A stretch of DNA of 64,000 nucleotides from Prorocentrum cordatum (GCA_963575745.1 CAUYUJ010003422.1:1-64000), one strand, 5' to 3'; shown: positions 23,128 to 34,769, counted from the first letter of the stretch. Made by a program: numbers and translations. Notes: generated from the letters alone by a model not told the origin.

Positions 23128-23750
23128 CATCCCTGGCCTGGGCCTCTTGGGGGCCTCTTGGGGGCCTCTTGGGGGCTTCCTGGGGGCGATTAGGAGGCTC
23201 TTGGGGACCTGCTGGCGGTCTCGGAGGCCGTCTTGGGAGGAGACGTCTCCCAATGTAAGTTCTTTCCTGGGCCCCTCATGGGGCTCTCTTGGGGGTCTCT
23301 TGGGGGCCTCTTGGGCCATCGGGGGGGCCTCTTGGGTAGTCCTGGGTCTCTCTCGGGGGCTTCTCGGGCTGTCTTGGAGCAATCTCGGGGGCCTCTTGGG
23401 TCGTCTTGGGCTGTCGGAAGCCCAGGACAGTTATCGTTTTGATATTCTGTGAAGAACCCAAGGACCTCTGGGGACTCTCTTAGAATCCTCTTGTGGCGCT
23501 CTTTGGCCGTGTTGGGGCTCTCTTGGAAGTTTCTTGCGCCGTCTTGAGGACATCTTGCGCTGTCTTTGAGCGCTCTTGGGCCGTCCCGGGGGCCTCTTCG
23601 ACCGTCTTGAGGCCATCTTGGGCCGTCTTGGCGCGCTCTTGGGCCGTCTCGGGGCCCCTGGAGCTCCCGTGGGGTAATCCTGGGGCTGTCTCGGGTGTTC
23701 TCGGGGCCGCGCCCAGGTATATAATCATCTCTCGGGGATCCCCAAGGGCC
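23128..23750. repeat. CTTGGGGGCCT-type repeat block
   Basis: About 50 degenerate units of TCTTGGGGGCC / GCCGTCTTGGG in the plus orientation. This is the longest block of this family in the window. Confidence 0.9.
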
Positions 23751-23849
23751 GCCACGCGCGCGCGCTCGAACTAGTAATATTCTAAACCTCATACTGGAGA
23801 TTTTAGCACGCCTTTGACCCGTTGGGCCAGCGAATTCAATCCTTTGCGT

Positions 23850-24215
23850 TTGTGTGTACGTAGCCAAGCCATCGTTGTCCAAACCGTAGGGGCCCAAGCA
23901 GCCGCAGGAACATGTGTGACACGCAGGGCCATAAGGGCGGAAGCCAGATGGGACTAAGCCACATTGGTCCAAGCCAAGTGGGTTTAAGCTAGGGATGTCC
24001 GAGCAGCAGCAGCCGCAAAAGGTTCGACACGCAGGGCCGGGGTCCAAGTCATGCAGGTCCAGCCAGCAACTGGAAGCATTAAGACACCCAGGGCCAATGG
24101 GGCGGGAAGCCATGGGGTTCCAAGCCATCGGGGTTCAAAGCACGTGGGGCCAAGCCATGGGGGGTCCAAGCAGCCACCGTAACAAGTGCGACACCCAGGG
24201 ACACGCTATAGGGAT
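23850..24215. repeat. GGGGTCCAAGCCATG-type repeat block 1
   Basis: Degenerate 20-40-bp units sharing GGTCCAAGC, AGCAGCCRC and GACACRCAGGGCC. The same family is at 31045-31400. The stretch 24215-24880 is non-repetitive with no supportable gene; its GGACTGATGC...CGGCTGCAA part is weakly similar to about 32315-32370. Confidence 0.7.
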
Positions 24216-24879
24216 CCGAGGTCTAATGCATCCGTTTTCAAAGAGCCGCATCATACACATTCGGCACCCATGACCAGTTCTTTAAGGCATGGGAATGCTC
24301 CCATATGTGCAAGCACTTCTTGGGGAGACAGGAAGCATCACCGATCATACCGAACATGGAAAGAGTCATAAGACGAATCTTCAGATTCATGATTCGGATT
24401 TCGTTGGAGGGCATGTGGGACTGATGCAAACCTCACCCCCCCACCCCCAATTTCCATATCGGCTGCAAGCCGAAACCGGTAACCCGAACTTTCTGATAAA
24501 AGAGGGAGGGTGTGATCGGGGGGGAGCTCTGATTTGAGCCGTGTTGGAGGGTTCCACGGCGTCTGGGCTCAAGACCGCCCTTTCATAGCTGGTCCAGGGG
24601 AGGGTCCGAACTGGCCCGTCTGGTAAGTTTGTGACCCCCACCCCTTTTTATGACATTCGGCGATGGTCTGAGATGGCCCCGAATGGTATGATCTAGCCTG
24701 CTCTGGTTAAGTGTGAGTACTAGGAGCACAATGATAGACAAACAGGAGGAGAAGGAACAAGAGCCATGCCATGAAGACATTGTTGCACCCTTCTTGACCA
24801 GTACCCGAGGGCCCCTGCGAGCTTCTCGTGCAATTTAGGAAGTTGTCGCGCTCTCCTTGGGCCCATCCTCTTCCGTCTT

Positions 24880-25480
24880 AGGGCCTGTTCTGTATGTTTG
24901 GGATCATCTTCGGGATGTGGAGTCTCCTTGAGACCTCCGTGGCTGAGGCTCTTTGAGCTTCTCCGCCGTCTCAGGAGCCTCTTACGACGTCTTGGAGGCT
25001 TCTTGGAGGTCTCTCGGGCCGTCCTGGAGGCCGTTCGTACGTCTTGGCAGCTTTCTCGGCCGCCTACTGCCCGCATGGTACTTTGATATATTTTTGGATG
25101 CCTCTTGGTGGCAAGTTAGGCTATCTGGCGGGGTGCGTGGGATCGTCTTGGAGGCCTCGTTGGCCTGCTTGAGAGCGCTTGAGGATAACAACTGGCGCAA
25201 TGCTGCGTCATGAAAAATGCCAGCTTCCCAACTGAGGGAAGGGGACTTCACGATGCTAGAAGCTAGACAGGCCAAGCATAAGGAGGAAGACCGACGACGA
25301 CGGCGACGAGGCGGAACACATCTCACATGTTTGTACCAATGTCTGTGCCCCAGTGGAGATACATTGAGAGCATCTTGGAGTCTCTTTGAGCCCTCTTGAG
25401 GCTGTCTTCGGGCAGTTTCGGGGATCCATGGAGCCCGCTCGGGGGCCCTGTTGGGAGCCTTTCGGGCCCTCCTCGGGCCA
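24880..25480. repeat. CTTGGAGGC-type repeat, two sub-blocks
   Basis: 24880-25080 and 25365-25480 are degenerate CTTGGAGGCY / GCCCTCTTGAGG units. The sequence between them has short CGACGACGGCGAC runs only. Confidence 0.7.
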
Positions 25481-25641
25481 TACTGGAGGAAATCGATCAA
25501 GCATGAGGTCCTCACTTACACCCCCCCAACAACGACACACTGGCTCAATCACTTTGGGCTGGGCTCTCAAGCGTTTTGGGTGCCGCACGGCGAGGCACCG
25601 TCCGTATCCCACAGCTCCACCACCATCCTAGCCTCAGTCCC

Positions 25642-26548
25642 ATGGGTCTTGCCGCGAAGATCGTCGCAGTCGCCGCGCTGGTCTGCTTGGTGCCCGCCGA
25701 GGCGAAAGTGTGGTACCTTGGCAGTCCCGGCGCATCGTGCACAGAAACTTGTGCTGCTGTGTCAGGGACTTGTGCCAAGCCTCACTCGATTTGGTCTTTC
25801 AAGGCGCCAGACGTTGCAGAGGCGCTCTGTGTCGACTGCACCGGCTGGCTTTGGAGTCCCCATGGTTCCACTCCGTTTGGCACGAAGAACGGCAGATGCT
25901 ACACATACACGCCGAGCTCTTATGACTGCAACGCGAGTGTTGAAAGTGCTTTTCAAAGTTTTTGCATCTGCGGTGGCGTCGGCGACGTTCAACCTCCGTG
26001 TCCGACGCCAAGCCCGACGCCGAGTCCGAAGCCCGCTCAAAGATACGAGCAGTCCGAATGAGGATACGAGCAGTCCGCTCAAACAAGCGAGCAGTTCGAA
26101 TGAGGATACGAGCAGTCCGAATGAGGCATGCGAGTCGAAGGGCGATGGCTGCGAGATCGGGTGCTCAGATGGCGGCGTCCCAGCAGAGTGCGGCGGTTCA
26201 TCGTGTTGCGAGCTCTTCCAGGAGGCCCTCGCGGAGCTCCACCAGGTTGGCGACAGCTCGGACCCGAATGGCGACTTCAGCTGCGGCAAGGTCCTGGAGG
26301 TCGTGCGGAAGCAGTGCGAGTCCTGCTCGGTGTGCGAGGCCGGTGCGGAGGCTGGCGAGAAGTGGGCGAGGCTCCTGACGGATGGCCCAGTGTCGGCCGG
26401 GCTGGGGTCGTCGGGCGCCGCGGCGGCGGCCGCCCTCGCGGCCCTCGTAGCAGCCGCTGTGCTCGGGGGGGGCGCGATGGTGCTCAGGCGCTGGGGCGCG
26501 GCCCAGGCGCCTGCCGACGACGGCGCCCACGAGGCCCCACTGGACTGA
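25642..26548 (+). CDS. Cys-rich secreted/type I membrane protein, one frame break
   Basis: ATG at 25642 (preceded by CAGTCCC) opens MGLAAKIVAVAALVCLVPAE, a classical signal peptide. A Cys-rich domain of about 100 residues follows (GASCTETCAA, SGTCAK, LCVDC, NGRCYTY, YDCNAS, SFCICGG), then a PTPSPTPSPKP linker. This frame stops at 26059-26061. The neighbouring frame carries four heptad repeats (DTSSPNE, DTSSPLK, QASSSNE, DTSSPNE). It then has a second Cys-rich segment (CEIGC, SSCCEL, CESCSVCE), an Ala/Val-rich TM helix (26420-26490), RRW, and a short tail ending at the TGA at 26546-26548. The two halves fit one protein of about 300 residues: extracellular Cys-rich, stalk, TM. The break could be an assembly or sequencing slip in the 21-bp repeat, a short intron, or a real frameshift. 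Function unknown. Confidence 0.6.
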
Positions 26549-26574
26549 GTGCCAGGGTATCGCACTGCTCCTTT

Positions 26575-26645
26575 TTACCACCTCTCTCTCTCTCTCCCTC
26601 CCTTCCTCTTGCTCCTCTTGCTTATCCTCTTCTCTTCTCGTTCTT
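26575..26645 (+). repeat. Polypyrimidine (CT) tract downstream of the membrane-protein gene
   Basis: About 70 bases of CT/CTC. Polypyrimidine tracts precede splice acceptors in dinoflagellates, but no acceptor followed by a coding frame is clear here. Confidence 0.5.
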
Positions 26646-26805
26646 GACGCGCGCCAGCCTGCGTAAGGTGATGCGCCCTCGAAGTATCTGCAATCTCGAT
26701 AGGTTCAGGTCAGAGCCAACGATGGGTACGCACCCGTTGCTCGACGTCTATCGAGAACTTTCGTCGACATGCCTGCACTGCACTGCATCTGTATAGGGTA
26801 GCTGC

Positions 26806-26912
26806 TCTGCATTGAGCCGCTCGGCGCGCAGTAAGGAGACCAACCCCCTGCGGGCAGCTGCTCTGCATTGAGCCGCTCGGCGCGCAGTAAGGAGACCAAC
26901 CTCCTGCAGGCT
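26806..26912 (+). repeat. Tandem duplication of about 56 bp
   Basis: GCTGCTCTGCATTGAGCCGC and GGCGCGCAGTAAGGAGACC occur twice in tandem. The stretch 26912-27255 is otherwise unclassified, with GCCCGCCGCAGGCGCC repeated at 27188 and 27230. Confidence 0.85.
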
Positions 26913-27261
26913 CACGGAAACTTCGGGGCTTCCCTCATTTCGACTTGAGTTTGAAGTTTCGCTGGACGCGAGTCGCGAGAAAGCTTCGCTCCATGTTAAT
27001 GTCTGTCCAATGAAACAAGGTCAAGAAAGGCGCATCTGCAGCGAAAAAAACATGCCAAGGGCCAGCTAACGTGGGATCATGCGAAATCTTTTTTAGACCT
27101 GCGGCCAGCTGTACCGTAGCACCCCGCAGATGAGGATAAGAGTGAGGGGGCGGTGGGGACGTCGACAGTCTGCTAGACTCTGGAGAAGCCCGCCGCAGGC
27201 GCCAACGTTTCACAAATGATACAACGAACCCGCCGCAGGCGCCGACTTTTTTGTTAAACCA

Positions 27262-27900
27262 ATGTGGGTAGGTCCCGGGTGGGTCGCGGGGGGGTCGCAA
27301 ATGCGTAGCGGATGGGTCGCTGGTGGGGCGCGGGCGGGTCGTTGTTGGGTCGCGGGTGGGTCGCAAGTGGGTCGCGGGTGGGTCGCGGTGGTCGGGTGGG
27401 TCGCAAGTGGGTGGGTCGTGGGTGGGTCGCGGGGTGGGTCGCGGGTGGGCGCGGGTCGCGGGTGGGTCGCGGGTGGGTCGCAAGTGGGTCGCGGGTGGTC
27501 GCAAGTGGGTCGCAAGTGGGTCGCGGGTGGGTCGCGGGTGCGTCGCGGGTCGCAAGTGGTCGCGGGGTGGTCGTCGCGGGTGCGTCGCGGGGTCGCGGGT
27601 GGGTCGCGGGGTCGCGGATCGCGGGTGGGTCGCGGGTGGGTCGCGGGGTTGGGTCGGTGGGTCGCGGGTGGGTCGCGGGTGGGTCGCAAGTGGGTCGCAA
27701 GTGGGTCGCGGGGTGGGTCGTGGGTGGGTCGCGGGGTGGGTCGCGGGTGGGTCGCGGTTGGGTCGCGGGTGGGTCGCGGGGTGGGTCGCGGGTAGGGTCG
27801 CGGGTTGGGTCGCGGATGGGTCGCGGGGTGGGTCGCGGGGTGGGTCGCGGGGTGGGACGCGGGTGGGTCGCAGGGTGAGTCGCAGGTTGCTCGCGGGTGG
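27262..27900. repeat. GGGTGGGTCGC minisatellite, copy 2
   Basis: About 55 degenerate 11-12-bp units GGGTGGGTCGC. Frames of up to 290 residues on both strands are by-products. Confidence 0.95.
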
Positions 27901-27902
27901 GA

Positions 27903-28295
27903 CAACGACAACAAACAACAACAACAACAACACCAACAACAACAACAACAACAACAACACCAACAACAACAACAACACCAACAACACCAACAACAACAAC
28001 AACCAACACCAACAACAACAACACCAACAACAACAACAACACCAACACCACCAGCAACAGCAACAACAGCACCAACAACAACAACAGCAGCAACACCAGC
28101 AACAACAACAACACCACCAACAACAACAGCAACAACAACAACAACAGCAACCACAACCACCACCACCACAACAACAACACCAACACCAACAACACCAACA
28201 GTAACAACAGCACCAACAACCACAACAACAACAGCAACAACAACAACACCAACAACAACACCAACAACACCAACAACAACAACGCAGCAAGCAGA
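27903..28295. repeat. AAC/CAACACC array, copy 4
   Basis: CAACAA with interspersed CACCAA, CAGCAA and CACCAC. The order minisatellite then AAC array is the same as at 3.6-4.25 kb. Confidence 0.95.
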
Positions 28296-28400
28296 ATCCT
28301 CACCACGGATGCCCACTTTAGCCACGCACCCAGGGACAATGAATGACCGTTCGGCGCCCTCACTCTGATGTTCCATTGATGCAGGCCGAGTAGAAAAATT
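28296..28400 (+). repeat. GCCCACTTYAGCCRCGCACCC module, copy 2
   Basis: Matches 20350-20425: GGATGCCCACTTTAGCCACG, CCCAGGGACAATGA, GACCGTTCGG, CTCTGA. It ends the AAC array in both places. 28480-28640 is a short CTTGGGGYCC block. 28640-29660 contains GA and CT runs but no gene I can support. Confidence 0.75.
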
Positions 28401-29099
28401 CCACTGCGCCTTGCATGCCGAGTGGAACACGCCCACTGCGCCCGCAACGGCTCTTCTGCCGCGCGGAGTGTGATTCCATTGGTCCGCTCTCTCGGACCTG
28501 CTGTGCCTTTTCGGGCAATCTTCGGGGGCCCTCTGTGCCCCCTGGAGCTGTCTTGGGGTCCTCGTGGCCTGTTGCGGGCTGCCTTGAGGCCCTCTTGGAC
28601 CAGCTTTAGGCTTCTTGGACCGTCGGCCCCGACGGCCCGAGTTGAGATCCGCTCGATCCGACAAGACCGCCCGAGTGCTCGTGAGTCTCGCCCGCCCGTC
28701 TGAACCCGACTGGGACGAAAGGAGAAGGAACCCACTAGACGCGGAGGAGCGCAGGATGTGGTAAAAAGGTTGGTCTCAAGGGCGTGGTGTGGTCGGAGTG
28801 CACGTCCTTGGGCGACAGAGTGGATCTCGCTGCATAAGGTGGAGCTTCGTGGAGTGGAGCTGTAAGTTTCGTTCTCTGGCCTGCAGGCACCAACAAATCG
28901 TGTTTACCAACACCTATGGTAGGCGGCAGTCGTCCTGATCCCCTTTCAGCCCTACCCAGAAAGGAGCCCGCTCGAACCCTCCCTCCTACCCTCGATGGTC
29001 TTGCTGCGCGTGGTGTGCAGCAGCTCATGTATAGGCGAATAGAGGAGGGGTGGAGGGAGAGAGGACCGAAAACACGTGGTGTGAGGGGGGGAGGGCAGT

Positions 29100-29134
<35 letters not shown>

Positions 29135-29662
29135 ACAACATAACAAATAAGCAAAACGCAAAAGACAGACGGTGAGGCTTGACCGCCTCGCGCTGCCGTT
29201 CTGGGGGAAGAAGGCCAGGGTCCTCCTTCGCCTTCCCTGGGAAGGCTGCCCAAAGCAGGTCAAAGGGTGTGGTGGGTTAGCCGTGTGGTCTGGATTCTGG
29301 TCTCTGCGGTAGTCCATTTCTGGACCGGGCACTGGCTGCATACAAGCAGATCTACACCAACCTCGCCGACGGTGTCGTACCGCACCGTTTGCCCGCTTCT
29401 GGACTGCAGCGCGCCGGAAAGTGGATAGGAGGTAATGGAGCCGTGGCGGCAGGGGCCTCTCCAGCGCCTCCGCCTCTCCGGCTGCCTCCGCCCTTGGTTC
29501 TAAAGAGAGGGATGCCTGGGAGGTTGGCTCAGCCAGGCAAGTGTTCTGCTGCAGGCCGTCAGACCGATCGAGCTGTTCTTCCTAAGATGGGAGGCCGTCG
29601 TCGTTGTCATCGTCGTCGTCTTCATTCCGTCGACATGTGCTCAAGCTTCTTCTCTACCCCTT

Positions 29663-30613
29663 ATGAGCTCAGAAGGCCTGGCGCGCGCTGCCGACGCGCC
29701 TGCCGCTCCGATGGATGCCCGCTGTGACATGGCGCCGCGACTGTACGGCGTCGCACTGGTGACGCGCTACGCGCTGCTCCTGGTGGCAGTGAGCGGCCGC
29801 AGCCTCGCTAGCCCTGCTTGCAGCGCAAACCCGGGCTGCGCTGGCCTGGCCGGCGATTGCTGCCCAACCCCCGACGGTGTGCTCCTCGAGTGCTGCACCG
29901 TCCAGCCGGCGCTCGCCCCGACGCCGCCGTCCCCCGCGCCGCCCGCGCCGCCCGCGCCGCCAGCGCCCACCGGGGCCCCCATGCCGCCTGTGCCCGCGCC
30001 GCCAACGTCCACCCTGGGCCCCACGACGACGGCCGCGCCAACGCTCTACCCGACGCCCTCCCCCACGCCCAACCCGACGCAGGCTGGTCCCCCCAGCCGG
30101 TTCGAGACTTCTAGCACCACGGTCTCTACCACGGTGGTCACATACACGACGCAGCCCGCGGTCTTGGGGGATTCTCCCACGACGAACTCGGCCGCCGCGG
30201 TCACCGCGACTTGCATCCGCTCCATTCCTGGTTCGGGCTGCACTCTCGTGCAGTGCGACAAGTCGCGCGGACCGACCGACTGCGTGGGCGACATGGAGAA
30301 CGGGTGCTACCTGGGAGTGTGCCCGCTGTCAGTGTGCGCCTGCCAGAAGGGCTACTGCCCCCAGGACGGCAGGTGCGTGCGGCAGGTGCCTCTGGCAGGC
30401 CTCGCCGCCCTGGGCCCCAGCGCCGCGGTCGGCGTCGGCGCCGCGCCCTCCGACCAGATCCCGCTCGCCGCCCTGGCGCTGGGGGCCGTCGCGGTGCTGC
30501 TCGCGGTGGCGGCGCGCCTCCCGCGGCTGCAGCGGCGCGCGGCGGGTAGCGAGGGCAGGGGCCGCCCCCTGCTGGACGGCCAGCGCCAGACCCTGCCGGA
30601 CGGGCAGCTGTGA
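29663..30613 (+). CDS. Cys-rich type I membrane protein with Pro/Thr-rich stalk
   Basis: An uninterrupted 316-codon frame. The likelier start is the second-choice ATG at 29729, which puts a signal peptide at the N-terminus (MAPRLYGVALVTRYALLLVA then VSGRSLAS); the first ATG is 29663. Next is a compact Cys motif, ACSANPGCAGLAGDCCPTPD then GVLLECC, a pattern I know from many dinoflagellate predicted surface proteins. A Pro/Ala/Thr linker of about 90 residues follows, then a second Cys-rich block (TCIRSIPGSGCTLVQC, DCVGDMENGCYLGVCPLSVC, ACQKGYCPQDGRCV). A TM helix (IPLAALALGAVAVLLAVAA, about 30460-30520) precedes a basic cytoplasmic tail (RLPRLQRRAAGSEGRGR); TGA at 30611-30613. Same architecture as the gene at 25.64 kb. 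Role unknown, probably cell surface. Confidence 0.75.
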   Translation: MSSEGLARAADAPAAPMDARCDMAPRLYGVALVTRYALLLVAVSGRSLASPACSANPGCAGLAGDCCPTPDGVLLECCTVQPALAPTPPSPAPPAPPAPPAPTGAPMPPVPAPPTSTLGPTTTAAPTLYPTPSPTPNPTQAGPPSRFETSSTTVSTTVVTYTTQPAVLGDSPTTNSAAAVTATCIRSIPGSGCTLVQCDKSRGPTDCVGDMENGCYLGVCPLSVCACQKGYCPQDGRCVRQVPLAGLAALGPSAAVGVGAAPSDQIPLAALALGAVAVLLAVAARLPRLQRRAAGSEGRGRPLLDGQRQTLPDGQL

Positions 30614-31044
30614 GGGGAGGGGCCAGGGAATCCGGGGAACACAGAAGGACATGAGCAGAAACGTTCGGCGGTCCGCGCGGATTTCTTGGAACGGCGATGA
30701 GCGCGCGGAGCGCGCCAGGGTCGGCGCCAGAGGCGCCGCCAGGGGGTCCAGCGTCGATCCAAGACATCCGCGCGGACCTCCGCAAGTTTATGCGTATTTT
30801 TATATTTGCCATCCCAAGAGGCCGCGCCCCAGTTCGCTCCCAGCATTTCCTCTCTCCACTCTCTCGCGCGGCGCAGCATCCCGCATGCCACAGTCACAGC
30901 GTGGCGTGCGTCAATCGGTACGTGCACGGAGGCGGAAAACGAGCGTTCGGTGCAGTGCCAGTGGCAGCGCGCGTGCCCCGCCGAGGGCCTTCGCACGCTG
31001 TTGTGCCGGAGCGCGTGGGACTGTCGGCGCTTGTTCAAACCAGA

Positions 31045-31400
31045 GAGGCCCAAGCCATGGGGTCCAAGCCATAGGGGTCCAAACAGCCATCGGAAACACG
31101 CGCGGAACGCTATAAGGGGAACAACCATAAAGGGTCCATTCTTTGTGGGTCCAAGCAGCCACCGAGAAATCAGTGAGAAACTCAGAGCCAGTTGGGCGTG
31201 AAGCCATGGGGATCAAAGTCATGAGAGTCCAAGCCACGTAGGGCCCAAATTACATGGTGTCCAAGTTGAGGGGGTCCAAGCAGCCACCAGAAGAAGTGCA
31301 ACACCCAGGACCAGCGGGGCGGGACGCCATAGGGGTCCAAGCCAGGGGGGCCAAACCATTAGAAACAAGTCAGAAGTGTCCAAGCAGCCACACGAGAAAG
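31045..31400. repeat. GGGGTCCAAGCCATG-type repeat block 2
   Basis: Units sharing GGGGTCCAAGC, AGCAGCCACC and GGGRCGCCATAG, the same family as 23850-24215. The stretch 30614-31045 downstream of the membrane-protein gene has no recognisable feature; 31400-31800 is non-repetitive without a clear gene. Confidence 0.7.
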
Positions 31401-31811
31401 GGCGACAATCAGGACCGGTTCCTTACAACACTATGTGCAAACACCGTGTGTGGAACTTGCAGCAACAAGGATCATATTCGTCACGGCAAGGAGAGCCTGA
31501 CCATACATCCCCAGGCCGAAAGTGTTTTTTCCTCTTGGAATGGAATTATGAAAGCATCAGTGGATCCAATTGGGACCCTTCCTCGGTGTGTAACAGTTTC
31601 GTGGACCCTGTGTCTGTGCTACGCGTATCTACTTTCCCGTGTGTGACAACCAACGGGTCCAATTTCCCCTGAAGTAAATTCATACTACTTAGTCTCCTGG
31701 ACCCACAGGAAATGAGATCCACGAGGCGCTGCACGTGAGGCATCATGTTATCCACGAGCTGTGGCTCTGCAGACCAATGCTATGATTCTACGGGGGAGTT
31801 GGGAAGGGTTC

Positions 31812-32062
31812 ACCTAGGGTGAAGAGAGGGGAGGAGGGAGGAGGCAAGGGGAGGGGAGATGAGGAGAGCGGGGGACGGAGGTGGGAGGGGGATATAGGAG
31901 GACAAATGAGGAGGGGGAGGGGGAGGGAGGAGGGAAGAGTGGGAGGAGGAGCAGGAGGAGGAGGAGGAGGAGGAGGAGGAAAGCGGGAGGCGGAGGGAGG
32001 AGGCAGGAGGGGGAGAAGGCGTGAGGAGGGAGGGGGAGGAGGACCAGCGGGAAGAGGCGCTC
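31812..32062. repeat. Polypurine GGGAGGAGG tract
   Basis: About 250 bases of almost pure G/A with GGAG and GGAGG units. Pyrimidine-strand frames (Ser/Pro/Leu-rich) are compositional. Confidence 0.9.
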
Positions 32063-32754
32063 GAGCGCAACAGCGGGCCTGGCCATCACGCAAGCTCCTC
32101 CCATAACAGACGGCTGCTCGAACGCCTCAGCGGGCCCGGCCAACTCCCGCATCTCCCTCCATAACAGGTGGCACGCCCCGATTCCAAGCGAGCGCAACAT
32201 ACATCCGTTCACTTGGAAGGCATGGCGCTTCCGACATCTCGGACTCAAGAGGAACATCTTTCGGCCCGCGTAAACATGACTACTCAGAGTCATACTTTCG
32301 GTAGCGGACACGTAGAACCGATGCGCACCGCATCCCCCACCCGTAATCTCTTTGTCGGCTGCAATCCGATCTACAAATCATGAATTGTATGGTCTAGTTT
32401 GGCCCCGTCTGTTCGGATCTTGTCCGCTCTGTTCGAGTTCTGGCACCTGGTCTCATGGTGACATGGCGTCCGGTGATGGGCACCATGACAAGTGGTGATG
32501 GGTACCATGACAAGGTTTGAGGCGGCAAAGCGTGTGAGAATGGGAGCAACGGCCATATTTTCCAGCAGTCCAGGCGAGGATGTTTCATCTGGCACGGACA
32601 ACCCTTGGGATCTCTGGCCCGCGCCTGGCAGGGGCCCACCTCCCGTGTATCCGCTTGCAGTCAGGTCTGAATTCTGGCCCGCTGCAGTGGCGCCAGCTGC
32701 TCCAAGCTTCGCGCATTTCCGCGGAGTGATCGGGGCCGTGTAGCACTTGAAGTC

Positions 32755-33136
32755 ATGTGGGGCCTCGTGCCTATTCCTTGGCGGGCATTCTCGGATTCTT
32801 CGGTGGCCCCCTTGTGCTCGATGCCCGTCGGTTTTGTTCCCCCACTGGGCTCGCGTTTGTCGAGCGTGCGGCCGGAAACCGTGTTGGAGAGGCCCGACGG
32901 CGGGCTCCGACGACCCGGAAGGGGGATCAGAAGGCCCCGGGACGGTCGCGAGGAAGCCGATGGGCCACGAACGCGTACCAACGATCATCCCAGAACGGCT
33001 TGAAGAGCACCTCGAGATTGGAGAGATCAAGCATTGGCCACCTCTACCGAAGACGCCTGCGGCGAATCACCGCCGCCCTGTCCCCTTTGGAAACGCCAAT
33101 GCGGCCAAGCGTTGGGCCGAAGTCTGGCGACGCTAA
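32755..33136 (+). other. Protein-like open frame, unidentified
   Basis: One frame ends KPMGHERVPTIIPERLEEHL, then EIGEIKHWPPLPKTPAANHR and FGNANAAKRWAEVWRR with a stop at 33134. Its composition is more protein-like than the surrounding repeats, but no in-frame ATG precedes the convincing part (the Met of KPMGH is possible), and neighbouring frames are also open. No domain recognised. It could be a terminal exon or chance. The stretch 32062-32755 contains two or three short similarities to 24.4 kb and no gene. Confidence 0.25.
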
Positions 33137-33204
33137 TGGACTATGTGCTCACCCAGCCGTTGTGGAACAATTTGGGGGGACACTTAGGAAAGGACGAGAA
33201 AGGA

Positions 33205-33300
33205 GGAGGAGGAGAGGTAAGGAGGAGAGGTAAGGAGGAGGAGGAGGAGGAGGAGGAGGAGGAGGAGGAGGAGGAGGAGGAGGAGGAGGAGGAGGGTGTG
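33205..33300. repeat. GAG trinucleotide tract
   Basis: GGAGAGGTAAG doubled, then about 22 GAG triplets. Confidence 0.95.
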
Positions 33301-33384
33301 TGTGCCAAGCCCATTACCCTCCCAAAGTCCTGCGGGGACCACCAAAACCTTACACGGGACCACTAAAGTCCTGCGGGGACCAGA

Positions 33385-34312
33385 GGGGATGATTCCTCCT
33401 GCTGCCCTGTGAGGGCCTCCTGGGGGCTTCCTTGGAGCCTCTTTGTGACCTCTGAGGTGCCTCTTGGGGGCCTCTGAGGGGCCTTTGGGGCCTCCTGGGG
33501 CCTCTATGGGCCTCTTGGGGATCTCTTGGAGGCCTCTGGGACCCCCTAGGGGATGTCTTGGCCTTCGGATGCCGTCTTGGAGCCTTCAAACATGCCCTGA
33601 GGCCTTCTTCAAGAGGCCCCGAAGCCCTCCAGCTCAGCTTTGTAGCGTCTCCGAAGGGCCTTCAGATTTCCCACCGGGGCACTGAAGCTGTTCTGAAAGG
33701 CTCTGTCGGGCTCTCCAAGGAGCTCCAGAGGCTCTCCAAGGGGCTCCGGGGGCTCTCCCAAAGGTTGTCGGGCCTCTCCCAGCGGTTTTAGGCCACGCGG
33801 GCGTGGCGATACCTAGAAACAAGGCGTGGGCAGGGCGATTGCGAAGGCGATGTGCCATCCCTGCTTGAGATGTTGAAGTGCCTCGGGAGAGGTATTGTCA
33901 AGACCTCCTCGAGCGGGAGATCTGGGCAAGGGAATATCGGTGGGACCGTCTTGGGGCCATGTTGGGGGTCTCTTGGGCCGTATTCGGCATCTTGGGCCGT
34001 CATCCGAGCGTCTTCGGGCCGTCTTGGCGCGATCCTGGGGGCATGTGGGGCTGTCCTGGAGCGTCGGAAGCCTGAAAGGCGAGAACGCCAACATCATTGG
34101 ACCACCACTTGGCCTTCTGGAGGTCCTCCTGGAGATCTCTTTTGCCTTCTTGGGGGCCTCGTGGGCTGTCTGACCGACATCTTGGGCCGTCTTGGGGCCG
34201 TCTTCGCCGTCTTGGATACATTGTGGGGGCCTCTTGGTCCATCTTTGAGGCCATCTCGGCTGTCTTGGAGGCCATCTTGGCCGTCTTGGAGGCCATCTTG
34301 ATTTTTTCTTAG
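33385..34312. repeat. CTTGGGGCC-type repeat blocks
   Basis: 33400-33780 (CTTGGGGGCCTCT, CTCCAAGGGGCTC) and 33945-34310 (GTCTTGGGGCC, TCTTGGCCGTC) are two blocks of the family separated by about 150 bp of unique DNA. 34312-34770 holds no feature I recognise except three CGTTCCYTA(G/T)G words at 34624-34690. Confidence 0.8.
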
Positions 34313-34769
34313 GCGAGTTTGCCAGCGGGAGACACCTTAGCTGCTCCCCTTTTTTGCGGACCTTGACGTTGTCTGTGGTCCCTTCTGAATGGCCGGCGGG
34401 ACGTGCCGAAGCCCCAGTGGGAGTTTTTTGGGAAAACGAACCACGACAAAACCGTCTAGGGTTAAGCACGCTGGGCACACCCGCGGCCAGCCACATGGGG
34501 CGGCGAATGAGGTGGCCTTCGGTCCATCCCACCACAGTGCTTGTGTCGTGGGCCAGAGGCCTCTTGAACGCATGCAGTGAGCGGCTTGAATAAGGAGCAT
34601 ATATTTTTCAAAAGGGGCTCGATCGTTCCTTAGGTTCGCATGCGTTGCTTATCGTTCCCTCGGCGTGATTTTGGTTATATCGTTCCTTATGCGTTACCCC
34701 TGGGAAAGATCGGGGCTTCGTTTCTTGTCTATCGTCCCTCAGGCCAGGCCGATGGCTGTGAGAACGTAT

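Noticed and set aside
27262-27900. GGGTGGGTCGC array as possible telomere
   Set aside because: The unit is not TTTAGGG-like, is internal, and occurs at two places next to AAC arrays.
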